Made by a program: the position numbers and the translations under genes. The notes below the pieces were generated by a model. That model saw only the letters and a program-made list of their open reading frames with translations, was not told the DNA's origin and searched no databases. DNA of 64,000 nucleotides. Source: Cavia porcellus (taxonomy: Eukaryota; Chordata; Mammalia; Rodentia; Caviidae). The stretch is taken from NCBI RefSeq assembly GCF_034190915.1, contig NW_026947499.1:2479950-2543949 (forward strand). The letters run 5' to 3'. Numbering within the stretch: the first letter of the stretch is position 1; every line of letters starts with the position of its first letter. Positions 47,510 to 59,370 of this stretch are shown piece after piece.

Positions 47510-47850
47510 GTGTCTTGCCTACTTTTTACTCATCGCTGAGACAAAACACCTGACGCCAAAAATGAAGGAAGGAAAGGTTTATTTCTTACAATTTTTGAGG
47601 CTTCAGTCCATACACAGTAGGTTCCAAGCAGCAGGGTGGCATGGGGCACTGCCATCGATGGCTGGCTGTAAACAGCATGGCACGAAACTGGCAACAGAGC
47701 GACATACACCTTCCTCCCACCCTGGCACCATATCCTGGTCCCACCCCTGGGTGGGTGTAACACTCACACTACCAATCCAAGCACTAGACAGCAAACCAGT
47801 TGCAAAGGCTAGATTTGGTTGTGTGTCCGCTGACATAAACCATGAGAGCT
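47510..47850 (-). mobile_element. MaLR-type LTR
   Basis: Same subfamily as 5579-5920: ATCGCTGAGACAAAACACCT, GGAAAGGTTTATTTCTTACA, GGCTTCAGTCCATACACAGT, CCCACCCCTGGGTGGGTGTA and CTGACATAAACCATGA in the same order. There is no attached internal sequence. Confidence 0.82.
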
Positions 47851-49599
47851 TGTTGTTACTCTGACCATAGTTACCATCTTGAGGCATCCGCAAAGTGGAT
47901 GGATCTAATGCGGGAGCTTCACGAGGGCACTGGAGTGCTCTGCATTCACAACGAGCAGGCACAGGGAGACTGTTTCCTGCAGAACAGGGTCTTCAGTGGC
48001 ACAGCTGGGACAGGGAGGATTCTAGCCTTAGACCCAAGCCTGGCACTGCTGAGAACACTGAAAGAAGCCAAGGAGAGAAGTCCTTCACATGGAACTACGA
48101 TGGTTTGGTCACAGGAAGATGGCTTTGTTTTTAGTCTGGAAAAATAAATTAGGATGAGAAAGCTCGTGAGTAGAGTACCTTGGGCACACAGTTTAATGAA
48201 GGCAATCAAGATTCCCTGGTCCCGATTCCTGAACACCAATTCTTTCTACCACAGTTTGACATTTTTATTGTGATTTTTCAGTTTGTGTAAAAAGAAAATA
48301 ACCATCTATATCTATAATGTGGAATTATCTGTATATATCTTGCTTACTCTTGTTATACTGTGCACTCTTCGATGAAATTAATTCTTAACAGATGTGCATG
48401 AAGTTCTCTAAAGTATCTGGTACACGTGCCCTGCTCAGGTCTAGTGGAAGACCTCTTTTTCCTGGAAGAAATGAATGTCTGTTAGGAAAGTATTTCATTT
48501 TTCTGCTGAGCTTTCTGTTCTGTAAATGTCACCTTTCTCTTTCTCTTTTCTAGTAACCAAATAATTTTCTAATGGAGATAGAGAGAGCAGACCTGCTTCA
48601 CTCCAGGGTGATGGAAACGTCATCTGCAGTGTAGGGGAAATGACCTGGGGCCCCGCACAGCTGTGGAGATGCCACTACTGCTGGTCGTGCCACCAGGCAG
48701 CCCCAGATGGTCAGTCACCGCTGGCCTGAAGAGGAGGAATGCGCAGCCCTCCAAAACATGCTGGACTACTTGCAGGAACCGGCCTGGCCTTGGAGAATCA
48801 ATAGCCAGGTGCGTTTTCCCCAGTCTACTGTCTTCAGTCAGTTCATTTGATGAGTTTTATTTCAGGGGAAAACACTTCAGAAAACTCCTAAGTCTTAACA
48901 TCATAACTACAGGCACTCTTCTTGGCAGTAAAATCTGCAACACATTCCAACCTCGCTCCCTTCCATGAAAATGTAGGCCACGGAGTAAAGCAATGTAGAT
49001 TTCATAGAGAGGAGACGGCTGGCACTCACACTGCACACTCAGTGGTCATCACAGTATTGTTCAAATCTTCCTTCCCACTCCTTTCATCCTGGAAGAATGA
49101 TTCCCATCATTCTCAGTAAACATCAGAAAGCTTTGGGTAATTAGAGAATGGATGGGCTCTCTAGGACAGAAAACTCTGACCTGGGAGTGTTTCTCATTTG
49201 ATACTTTAAGTTTTTTTTAACAAGATAAGGTAGACAATACGCATATGATTTTTAGGCTTTTGCATTAACACAGTGTAATCCACTCATTAGCACTGCCCGT
49301 ATGCAAATGTTTAAAAAGCTAAACACACAGGCACAGACATGCATGTGGGACCATCAGCGCATCACACCTTCAGTTGTCTTCAAGTGACCAGAGGCACACG
49401 TGTGTGACCACTGCCTGGGCTCAGAAATAGCTGCTACAAACATCCAGAGGGTTTGTATTCCACCCCTGGCTTCCCTGAAGTGTCCATCATCCACACACAT
49501 GAAGCTCCTTTGGTGTCTCACTGACCTTGCAGGTCCAGGGCTGGTGGTCTGATCATCTATTCAGAGGATCACTGAATGCAGTGTGGCATCTATGGAGAT
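47851..49599. other. Unassigned sequence
   Basis: Nothing recognised; the last few hundred bases might include further 5' sequence of the truncated HAL1-like copy. Confidence 0.45.
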
Positions 49600-50050
49600 C
49601 TCATTCTGAAGGTGGTGGCCATTGTTAATTCTCTCTTATCTTGTCTTGAAGTCCTGTATTATTTTCATTGTTTTGTTAGATTGGGTTTTGTTCTGTTTTG
49701 TTTTGTTTGATTATGTTATATCCAACGGCATGCGCAACTATTTCAGAGATAACAAGATATACTATGGTAACCATTTTGGATTTACTGTTTTCTTGTTTTG
49801 AAGTCTTTTATTACCTTCATTGTTCTGTTTTACTGGTTTTATTTTGTTTGATTTTTACCATGTCTGAAGGAATCTTCAATTATTTGAAGACAAGAGGCAT
49901 TATGGTAACCACTGTTGATTTCATATTGTTTTGAAGTCCTATGTCTCTTACACTGGTTTGTTTTGATTGGCCTTATTCTGCTTTATTTTGATTGGTTTTA
50001 TTCTGTTTTATTTTCTATGGCTTTATTCTCCTTAAAATAAAAAAGAAATC
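49600..50050 (+). mobile_element. 5'-truncated second copy of the HAL1-like 3' end
   Basis: Units with ATGGTAACCA-like cores occur near 49615, 49763-49771 and 49902-49910, about 150 and 139 bp apart, each followed by a TGTTTTGAAGTC-type sequence. GGCATTATGGTAACCA is shared almost exactly with the minus-strand element at 9840-9855. The segment ends in TTCTCCTTAAAATAAAAAAG (50027-50046), close to the 3' terminus of the 9.4 kb element (TTCTCCTTAAATAAAATAAA on its strand). It is therefore the 3' end of the same retrotransposon family, truncated at its 5' side. The exact left boundary is not clear. Confidence 0.65.
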
Positions 50051-50599
50051 TTCTCCTGTTTCACATCTAGACAAATGCAGACCATGAAGGATGCTCTGTT
50101 CTGACTCCATGGATTCTTACATTCAGGGTTTTCCTGGGTGGCTCCTTCAGGTGGTTGAGCGTGAGCTTAATGCATTCATTTTTGTTACACACACTTTTGT
50201 GTGACTGTGGCCATCTGTGATCATCCTTTCTTGTGCTGAGAGCCACTTGCCTTCTCTCCAGCCTAGGATCTTCTAAACAAAGGTGCTGTGGACTTCCTGG
50301 TGTGCACTATGTCTCTTGGGGTCCTGGACATGCACTCTGCAGTGTGCATCTAACAGTGAAATGGCATGCACACCGCTGTGTCTGGTTCCTCCTGAGCAGA
50401 TGTGCCTGAGAGATCAGTCTATGGAGGGTGACGAGGATTCCAAGCCCACCTGCTCCTCATGGATATTCTGTTGGGCCCAAACCCTTCTAGGGCCAGCACC
50501 CCTGGGACTCTTGCGTTTCAGGGCCAGCACCCCTGGAGCTGAGCTGCGGGGACACAACAATGAGTTCTTCCCTTCCACTGTCACGGTGACTGATGATGA

Positions 50600-51720
50600 C
50601 CAACCCTCTGATGCTGTTTCTACAGGACATTTGGAGGTCTCTTGTGAGGCTTACAGTCAGTGCTACTTTTCTATGAAGTGGTGTATCATTTTCTTATTGG
50701 TTTTAGAGTTCTTTATATCTGCTGGTGGAAGCCACCTGATGACCCCACAGGTTGAAAGCAATTTCCCCCACTTTGTGACTTACCTTAGACTCTGTTGTTT
50801 TAAACAGTTGAACTTTAGAGTAGCTGCCTTTGCAAATCCAGTCTGAGCTCACTCTCACACAAACATAGCCAAGCTCCTGCTTTCTGTATCACATGTAAGA
50901 TATGTTTGCTTATCCCACAGGCATGGACATTTTCTCTGCTGCTTTCTTCTAAAATTTTATTGGTTTAATATTTACTTACTCCTACCATCTAGCTCTGACA
51001 ATTGTCTTCGTGCTGTCCCTGATGGACACTGCACAACTATAAAAAGTCCATCTTCTCCTACTTCTTTGCACTGACAAAAATACCATGGAGTGAGTGATGA
51101 CAGCCCAGGAGGAGACTCATTGGTCCTCTGCTGATTTGATTGGCCCGTTCCTCCCCTTGGAATGATGCATTTTAATTGGTGTAACAGCCAGCGGGTCTGA
51201 ACATCTGGGGAGCAGATCTCTTCCAGCTTTGGGTCGCTTCCCCAAAAGGCTTCGGCTCAGTGACTCAGCTTTTACATCTTCACACACACTTCAGATTCAG
51301 CACATGTCAAATTCCCTTAGAAATGTGATTGGATGAGCACTGACTCTATCACTTGGCCAAATCAGTTTCTTTGCACACAGTTACTCCAGCCTGTGCCCAT
51401 GAGATGCCCACTTATGCATCCTTTGCAGTTTCCCTGAGAAAAGTCTCACTGTTTTCACCCTGAGGCTCTTGCAGCTCCTGCTAGACATTTATTCCTAGAG
51501 TATTCTGTGCTGCTGTAAAGGTCACTGAAAAATCTTTGTAACATTGTGTCACTATGGTATACTGCTGGTACATAGGAAAAATTGATTTTTATATATTGAT
51601 CTGAAAACAAGAATCCTCGATTAATTTACTCCTTAATGCTAATAGTTTTTCTATGAATCCTAATAGATTTTTCATCTATATAAGTATATATTGTGGATGT
51701 ACACACATATACAGTCATGA
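50600..51720 (-). mobile_element. Ancient LINE-1 ORF2 remnant
   Basis: Two parts are recognisable in antisense on the + strand. At 51480-51700, GCTGGTACATAGGAAAAATT, GATTTTTATATATTGATCTG and TTCATCTATATA correspond to the L1 reverse-transcriptase region. At 50695-50960, TTTTAGAGTTCTTTATATCT and TTCTCTGCTGCTTTCTTCTA correspond to the ORF2 3' region. Their order fits one minus-strand element. The 187-codon + frame at 50283-50846 partly overlaps this remnant and is not a gene. Confidence 0.55.
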
Positions 51721-52689
51721 TATAAAATGATGAATTCTTTTTACAGTAAGCACACTTACCACAAACACACATACACATCTTCATATTCGCCTGTGGACCA
51801 CCATAGGCCCTCAGGTTACCTCTGAATGGAGCCATGAGAGCCGGAAGCCTGTGCCATTCCTGAATCCCAGGACACTGACCTCACCTGTGACCTCAGCTGT
51901 CACAGATGCCCATCATCACAGGGTCATCTCAGTAACTTCTCTGCAAGGGCCCAGAGGGTGGGTGAAGGTTGTAGACTTTGGAGCCTTCCCACCTCCTCCT
52001 CCTCATCTTCCTTATTTCTTGATAATCACTGGAAAATCCCAAATCTGTTCCTAGTTCATCACCACGCGGAAACAGGCTGTTTTATCCAGGAGCAGCCTGT
52101 AAATTCTTGCTTTCAGACTAAGAAAATTTTGTAATATTAACTTTTCTGGCTTTTTCCATTACTGAAAAAGAGGATTCTAGCTCTCTAAAGATTACAAGGG
52201 CAGTAAAGCATTTCACACACTTACTTAAGTCCACTGAAGTGAATATTTGTGCCTTTTTATTTCATTGTGTGCATGAAAGTTTTCATCATTGCACTGTACA
52301 CCTAGTATTATAGCGAAGTATTTTCTTCCTGGTGTACCCTGAAGCTCCTATTACACCGTATCTTTTGGGAGTTCTTTATTTTCAAAGTATGAAGTTATGA
52401 GATTACAATTCACCCTCCAAGTATCTATTGCTGATATTCTGCTGTTTAGTTTTCCTGATATCAGCCACAAGAACTGAATTTAAATTAACTTATTGTGGTG
52501 GCATTTTTGACTAAGAGGATATTTCACTGCCTCAGAAGAGAAGCTGTAACACTCATGGCCTGAGTGTCTGTGTTCAGTGGAAAATGTAATGACACACAAT
52601 TATCTGTCAAAAATTCAACTGAACTTTTGTACACGTTCTTCAAACCCATTAAAGTCATACGTACATCTTATTAGGGTCTCAAAATGTAA

Positions 52690-53010
52690 CTGTCTATTGT
52701 GAGTTCAACACTGGCAACATTTAATGATTTAGATCTAAAATACCCCCCCCCCTCCCAAATTCTCATGGTTTAAAGGTGAGTTTGGTAAGGGATTGGACCG
52801 TGGGGCATTATTCTCATCTGTGGATCGGTCCATTAGTGAGTTCCCAGCTGAGCGTGCTGGGAGGATTGGAGTCTGTAGGAGGAGGTGGGTCATGGAGTAC
52901 ACTCTCAGAGGGGACATCTTTCCTCCTTTGTTTTGTTTTCTGGCCGCCCTCCACCTTCTCCTTTAAGTTATGGGTGTCAGGTTTTGTGCCCCAGCCATGA
53001 GAAAGATGAC
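52690..53010 (+). mobile_element. MaLR-type LTR
   Basis: Contains GTGAGTTTGGTAAGGGATTG, GGATCGGTCCATTAGTGAGT, GTTCCCAGCTGAGCGTGCTG and GGAGGTGGGTCATGGAGTAC. A C9 run at 52743-52751 is internal. It is related to the minus-strand LTR at 16800-17270. Confidence 0.65.
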
Positions 53011-53330
53011 TGACTCAGAACAGTGTGAGTATGTAAAGGGAAAATGAAGTGTTGAAGAAAGGCCCTGATTTGATGACCTTTATTTCTGCACAATCTGGTG
53101 GTGTACCCCGAGTCAGAGGCTCTCCACTGTGCTGACTGGGCCAGATGCTGCCTGCATCCCTGCGGAGTTTGTGCTCCTGTAAAGCCATGGATAGCAGAAT
53201 GAGCTGAGTAAGTACTATGTCAAGAGGACGGAGAGACACAGCACAGGGGACCCCAGCACTCTGGAGGGAGGTAGCCCAGAGCTCTGACTTTTCATCAGAG
53301 ACAAGGGGTGTGGAACAAGGGGGAAATGAC

Positions 53331-53373
53331 AGAGCCACTGCAGCAGCCTGTGCAGAGCCACTGCAGCAGCCTG
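53331..53373 (+). repeat. Two tandem copies of a 20-bp sequence
   Basis: AGAGCCACTGCAGCAGCCTG occurs at 53331-53350 and 53354-53373 (period 23). Confidence 0.9.
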
Positions 53374-54273
53374 GGCTCTCAGAGGCTGGTGGTGAGGGGG
53401 CTGCAGAGTCAGGCAAGGGAGGGTCATGAGCGACCATTAGCCACACTGAGGAGGCCCAATTTTACCCTACTGGGGTAAGGCAGGCAGGGTGCTATGCAAT
53501 TAGGTACATACTGTATGCTGCAGGGCGGGGGAAAGACTGATGCTTTCCATGCAGCCTTATGGGGCTAACGGGGCCACTGCCTTGACTGCAGGGAAGAAGA
53601 AGTGGCTGCAGCTCGGGCAGGTGCCAGGCAGGTGGGCACCGAGATCTGGATTCAAGAGGGAGCTGGGGGAAAGAATTAATAAAATCTGAGGATGGTGGCT
53701 GCAGGTGGAACAGTACCAGACGGCAGGCCCGTGGGTACACCATGCAGGTTTTCAAGGCTTCCTCTCTAGAAGCCTGCAGGTTTGGAGGCAGGTCATTTGC
53801 TCAAGCCTTGCTCTGCTCTCCCCGGAGCTGGAGCTGCGGGGCTCCTTGCTGGCAGTGGAATGCTCCCTGGCCATGTCCTCTGTGTGCACCCTCTGCTGAG
53901 TCCTGCCTCCCTCCGGCCCCCGCAGGGCCAACTTCCCTTCACTGGACCATGCTGGGCGCAGCAATGCCCACTGTAATGCAGGGACTGCAGATGTCAGCTG
54001 GACTCTGGCCCATCTTATGTCAACTGCCAGGTTTAAAACTGGTTGCCATTAAGCTCCACAAGACTAGGACTCATTCTGTATCTCCAGAAGACTTCTGAGT
54101 CCCCTAAACTCAAATGCCCTTGGTCACCAACAGGTCATATAAATGTGTGAAGCAGTTTAATTTAGTCAGTGATGGATAAGACTGCTTTAGTGTTTATGAG
54201 CTAAACAATTGTCAATTATACATTTTTAACAAAAATGCTTTGAGGAGCTTGCCAGAGCTGATCATTGTTAAAG

Positions 54274-54440
54274 ATGGACGGGGGCACATGACAGTGATCC
54301 CAACACTCAGGAGGCTGAAACAGAAAGATTGCTGCAGATTTGAGGCCAGGTTGGGGTATTTAGTGAGTTCAAGGCCAGCCTGAACTACATAGTAAGACCC
54401 TGCCTCAAAACTCCAAAAAATAACAAAATAAATAATAAAT
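54274..54440 (+). mobile_element. B1-like SINE with internal duplication
   Basis: GATCCCAACACTCAGGAGGC, TTTGAGGCCAGGTTGGGGTA, then GAGTTCAAGGCCAGCCTGAA and CATAGTAAGACCCTGCCTCA, with an A-rich tail. The 'tttGAGGCCAG...gTTCAAGGCCAG' pair is the internal B1 duplication. Confidence 0.85.
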
Positions 54441-55368
54441 TAGAATGGACAGTGAGGACAGGACACAATTATGTTATTCTCTGCAGTTTGAAGAATGATG
54501 CAAAAATTTCCATAATAAAAAAGTTCTACTGAACCAAATAAAATCCATCCATCCTGTGCCTGCAAATCATTCATGGCTCCCCCACCTGCCCTCTAGGTAA
54601 GAGCCCAGGAAAGATGCTTCAGATTCATTCTAAGGCTCAAGGAAATTAATCTTTTCCAATTTGGCTGTCTCTACCTGGTTCTCTTCTTTAAATTTTCCTT
54701 TTCTTATGCACTGTGGGCAGGGCAGCCCTGAGGAGTGGATGCCATGGGAGCACATGTGAAATTTGGGACAGGAAACTGACAAGTGCTCTGGTCCGTCCTG
54801 GCCCAGCAGCTTTGATTTGGGCTCCAGGCACACTAGTCTGTGAAATAGGAAATTTATAAAAGCTTTAATTACCAGATTGCACAAGATTTCCAGACATGTG
54901 TCTGACGCTGTGCCCTGCAGGTACACGGGGAGTGTTTCTGCAAACCACAGTGGCTAGAGGTTCCATTTCTCCGGACCTTCCTTGGGGACAGGCCTGTGGG
55001 AAGTGTGCATAGCTACTCCACCAAGCCTGGGCAGCAGCAGTGGGATGCGGCTCTGGAAACGTGAGTAGGAACCTGGACATCGAGGCTGATGTAGCTCAGC
55101 CCTAACATCAGGTCGGCTTCCCAAGACCAGGATGTGCACAGCTGCCCCACCCTGAACCTACTATGTTCATTAGCTTTCACTTTGGTGGGCTAAATGCCTG
55201 ATTCAGCCACTTAGAGGAGGAAATGGATCAACTTGATTTATGGTTTTGGGGGATCGTCCATGGTCTGCTGGCTCCTAGGTAGCAGCACTGTGAGGAAGGG
55301 AATGGGGAGCAAAGCTGCTGAGTTCACAGCAGCCAGGAATCAGAACAGCAGAGAGAGGACAAGCAGCA

Positions 55369-55370
<2 letters not shown>

Positions 55371-55414
<44 letters not shown>
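55371..55414 (+). repeat. (GA)n microsatellite
   Basis: Twenty-two GA units. Confidence 0.97.
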
Positions 55415-55416
<2 letters not shown>

Positions 55417-58189
55417 CCCTCTAAGGCACACATCATGATCCACCCTCTCTGCAGGGCAACTTCCTAGCAGCACTCTGAGCCCAGTGGACTGGTCCACTCA
55501 TGAGTACAGCACTCTCCAAGAGTCCTGCAGGCCACTGAGTTGGTGGTCAAGTTGAATTGTGCACCTGCACCGCGCCCTGTCCCTGGGGGTGTTTAGGGGT
55601 GGTAGATAACCATGTTTCACCCTCACTTACTTGTGGCCCTGTGAATGCCGAGAACATGGGGCTCTTGCTCCTTTCCACCAAGTCCAGGGGAAAAAATTGA
55701 GTGTACCTTCAAGCCCAGCACTCACGGGCTTTCCAGGCTTCCACTCTGTAGGGACAACCAAGAGGCCACTGGGTCACGGGCAAAGCTGTTCCTGTCCCAT
55801 CCTCTCCCCTGCATCCTTCTTGATGGCCCTGTTCACCATAGGGGATCTGGGAGACCCTGGAGACAGGATGCACAAAGCAGACAATGACCATCACGCATAT
55901 CACTAGGCTGGGATGTGTCACGGCTCACAAACGTCAGAGATCTCAACTTCATTTTGCCAACACTTCATGTTTCCAGGAGCGGTTTTAACCTTTAGCTTCT
56001 CTTTGAGGCCACACTTTTGGAGTCCGGTGAAAAGGTGTTTCCTCCCTCATGCAAACGTCACTTGATCTGACCACAAAGGCTGCTGTCCTGGAAGAGGGTG
56101 ATTTACAGAGATTTGAGAGCAAACTAACAGGTTCGTCTGGCACCCTCATTATACCTGTGTGAAAATACACCATTCAGGTACCCAGCATGCTGAGAGAAGA
56201 CTTCACAATTCTTTGAACCAGGAGACCTTTTATCTTCCAAGTGTAATTGAAACAAGGAATAAAATCCATCAAACATGGAGTTAGTTGATTTCACTAAATA
56301 GAAAATTGGCAGAGACGAATCCACAGGTGTTGGCGACTGCATACAACCATCTTCCTCCAAAAGGAGAGGAACTGTAAAGCAGGAAGTGCTTGGTACTTTT
56401 TCACACTTGAAATCTGCACCCCTAATTATGTTTTGCACATTCGTTTCTACTGGGCCACTTTTCTCTGTTTCCTAAGGAACCCTGATAAGCTCTGATTCCT
56501 GGTGAATTGGGTCGCTGTGAGCTGCTGACACAGTAAAGAAACACAGGCTGTGCACTTCTCTCCGAGGCCTCCGCATCTCCGGCCTGGGCCCTGTGTCCCT
56601 CCTTTTCCTGTGGTGCAGTTAGGTTCACAGCAGGGGGCACCAAGCTACTAGAATGCAACAGAGGATGGGGTGGGGCCCCCTAGGAGCCAGCAGGCAGGTG
56701 ACTGACCTGTAGTGGAACCTAGGAGCTCCCACCTCAACTCAAGAGCACAGGAGTTCAGGGGCGATTCACGGGCAGTCTTCTTCCCTGTCCTCAGCCATCT
56801 GTGCACCAACCCCAGGATGCTTCTGACCTTCCGCAGCAGGTACTGTGAAAAGCAAGTCACAGGTTGGTTCTGGTCACTGACAGAGCACGCACAACTGTTT
56901 TGCTCATTCATGAAGCACTTTCCTTTAGCAGTAAGGGCACTGTGGCTTTGTAAATACTGAAAAGTAAAAAATACATGAAATAAAATGATAGGGTAGGCTC
57001 GGGCTGCCAGGGCAGGATCAACTTTGTGATAAAAATAATATTTTAAAGACATTTGTCACCAGCAGTGCTTCTAATTTCTTCTAAAACCTGCCTGGAAGTT
57101 CTAAAATCAGCTTCCACTATTCAAGGAGTGGGAGAGAGAGACTCTGGATGGGTACTGAGGGGGTCACACACCTAATATTTTCCTTAGAAGAAATGAGCAT
57201 TACAGTCTTCTAAGAAAACTCAGCAAAACAAGATGAACTTAAGAGCTGGAGCAGTTTGTGCCATTGTAGGTCACTATTTCCTCAAAAACACTTTCCAGAT
57301 GGTTTTCTCAAGATTGTTAAAATAGTTCCAAGTTTTCAGTAACACACACACGCACAGCATATGCACACAGATATATAGCCAGACTTACACGCAAAGACCC
57401 CGAAACACATACTAAGCAGAAATATGAGAGGGAAGGAGTGCTGTTCTCTTTATAACTGTAGTAAGTTGCAGCTCTTTTCAGATGCACATAAGGTCTCAGT
57501 CCCGGGGAACCCACGCGTGCAGACTTCCATCTCCAAGCCCATCTCACAATCAAACACTTCTGGGATGAAGCTTTTCCCCTTCCCTCTGGTCAAGGCTTAA
57601 GAAGCTTTCACCCCTGTGACAATGTGTGGCGATGAGGATGTTAGAGCAGGACTTTAGAAGCCACTCAACCTGTGATAATGGAAATAATGCATTAAAATTA
57701 GCCACCAATAAATTGTTTAAAAAACTCAATTTAAAGGAAAGCTCTCAGAAATATGATTCGTGTACTCTGCCTACTACTTACTACATAAGATACAGAAAGC
57801 TTCTTAGTACTGAAAGCTCACAGGCTAATGGGTGAGACCTGTATTGTCCCCATGGTCATTTGCATCAGCACCACCTCTTCTGCACCAGAGCCTTTGAGAG
57901 CAGTGTCCCTATGTCACATAGGTCGCTGTCCCCTGGTGCCGAGAACAGCTAAGCAGCCGCCGGGTACCGGCTCACTGAACAGAAGGATACCGGGCCCTGC
58001 CGGCGCTGAGAGCAGGAGAAGGATGCTGTGTGAGCCAAGAGTAGCAAGGTCTGCATTCAGGTCCTCTCAGCCGGCCTGTTATCAAGAAAAGGAAATGAAG
58101 AAAGAGGAAAATCACTCCAGGAGTCTGCACCTGGCAAGCTGGGTGTTTCTGCGCTGCATCCTTTTGTTTCAAGTGCTGGTAAAATAATG
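55415..58189. other. Unassigned sequence
   Basis: A small CpG-rich patch lies at about 57953-58005. No gene or repeat recognised. Confidence 0.5.
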
Positions 58190-59370
58190 CCTTTCCATGC
58201 ACCTCCTTTCTCCTGGGGGTCTCGGCAAGCCCCCCAGCGCAGGCTGCCATCCAGGTCAGAACAGCACTGCCCCTTCCCCACAGCAGCGGGGGTCAGCAGG
58301 GGTCATTGTGGCTCTGCAGGGGGAGCAACCCTGCAGCACCCAGGCTCAGCCCGGAGATAGACTTGGTAGACTTGGTCCTCTTGCTTGCTCGGGCAGGACA
58401 GGGGCTCCCCGAAGGTGTGGGGGCCGCACTGCATCCACTGAACCCTACGCTGCACTTCCATGGCCAGACTGCCTTTTTTACTCAGGATGTGGCTCTGTTT
58501 CTTCAGCTCCCAGCAGCATCAGCACAATGTCACCTCCTCTGGGGGCTTGGTGAGGTCCCTTGGCTGTAGTGACCAGGCTGATGTGCTAGGCATGGGAACC
58601 AGCATTGTGTCTGCCCACCAGGAGAGGAAGGAGAGGGTGAATGTGGAGGACCCCACCTTCCAGTACACCTCAAAGGTGTACAGCAGGAAGGAGGTGTCTG
58701 TCTCACAGCCAGGGCCCCACAGGTGACCCTGTCCCCACCCCTCTGGGTCCTCTTCCTGCTTTGCTGCCATCTAGTCAAAGGGCTTGAGGGTGAGCTGATG
58801 TGCAGGAGGAAAGGCACCTAGAGGGAGCAGCTACACCCTTGTGGGGCACACACTTCCTCTGTGGCCTCCTGTTGCTCTTCCAGAGGCCCCTGGGTCCCAG
58901 AGACCTTTGTGCCACCTGGCTCCCACCCATCTGCCCACCCCAGCCCAGACTGGAGCTGCCAGTAGCCTGACTCTGACTCCGGCTGACATGGCTCCCTTTA
59001 CAAGACAACCTCGGAAAGAGCCAGGGCTGGACTGGGATCTCCAGCCCCTGAGCATTCAGCTTGCCGACAGCACGGCCCATGGTGACAAGGTGCAGGCCAA
59101 GCTGCCCCTCCTGACCTTCAATGCATCTGTGCGGTGGGCATCTGGATGGACAGGCTGGTCCTACTACTTGCCAGGTCCTACTGCATGCTGGATCCTTCAG
59201 CTCTTGGGGAAGCTGCTGGGCCATGGAGGAGGCCTCTAGTGCTGGGCAGCTGAGCCTTACAGGCCACTGTCCTGCAGAGGTGTGGAGGTGCACTTCCCTG
59301 GAAACCTGGAAACCAGCAGCCTCTGGACCCCATCTGTGGAAACCTGCTGTGCACAGGCACCCGGTCCTCT
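58190..59370 (+). other. GC-rich block with several open frames, origin unknown
   Basis: Unlike the surroundings, this 1.2 kb is GC-rich and nearly free of recognisable repeats. It carries + frames of 118, 87, 88, 132 and 83 codons in changing phase. Stretches such as PTLHFHGQTAFFTQDVALFL, DPTFQYTSKVYSRKEV and VQAKLPLLTFNASV read like degraded protein sequence, which would fit a frameshifted pseudogene or old exons. Minus-strand frames are equally long (172 codons at 58775-59293), so chance is a real alternative. I could not name a family. Confidence 0.25.

Noticed and set aside
50283..50846. 187-codon + frame as a gene
   Set aside because: Its 3' half lies over antisense L1 ORF2-type sequence and it contains a repeated AGGGCCAGCACCCCTGG; no domain is visible.
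57953..58005. Small CpG-rich patch as a promoter
   Set aside because: Too short, with no TATA/Inr arrangement or adjacent exon that I can identify.
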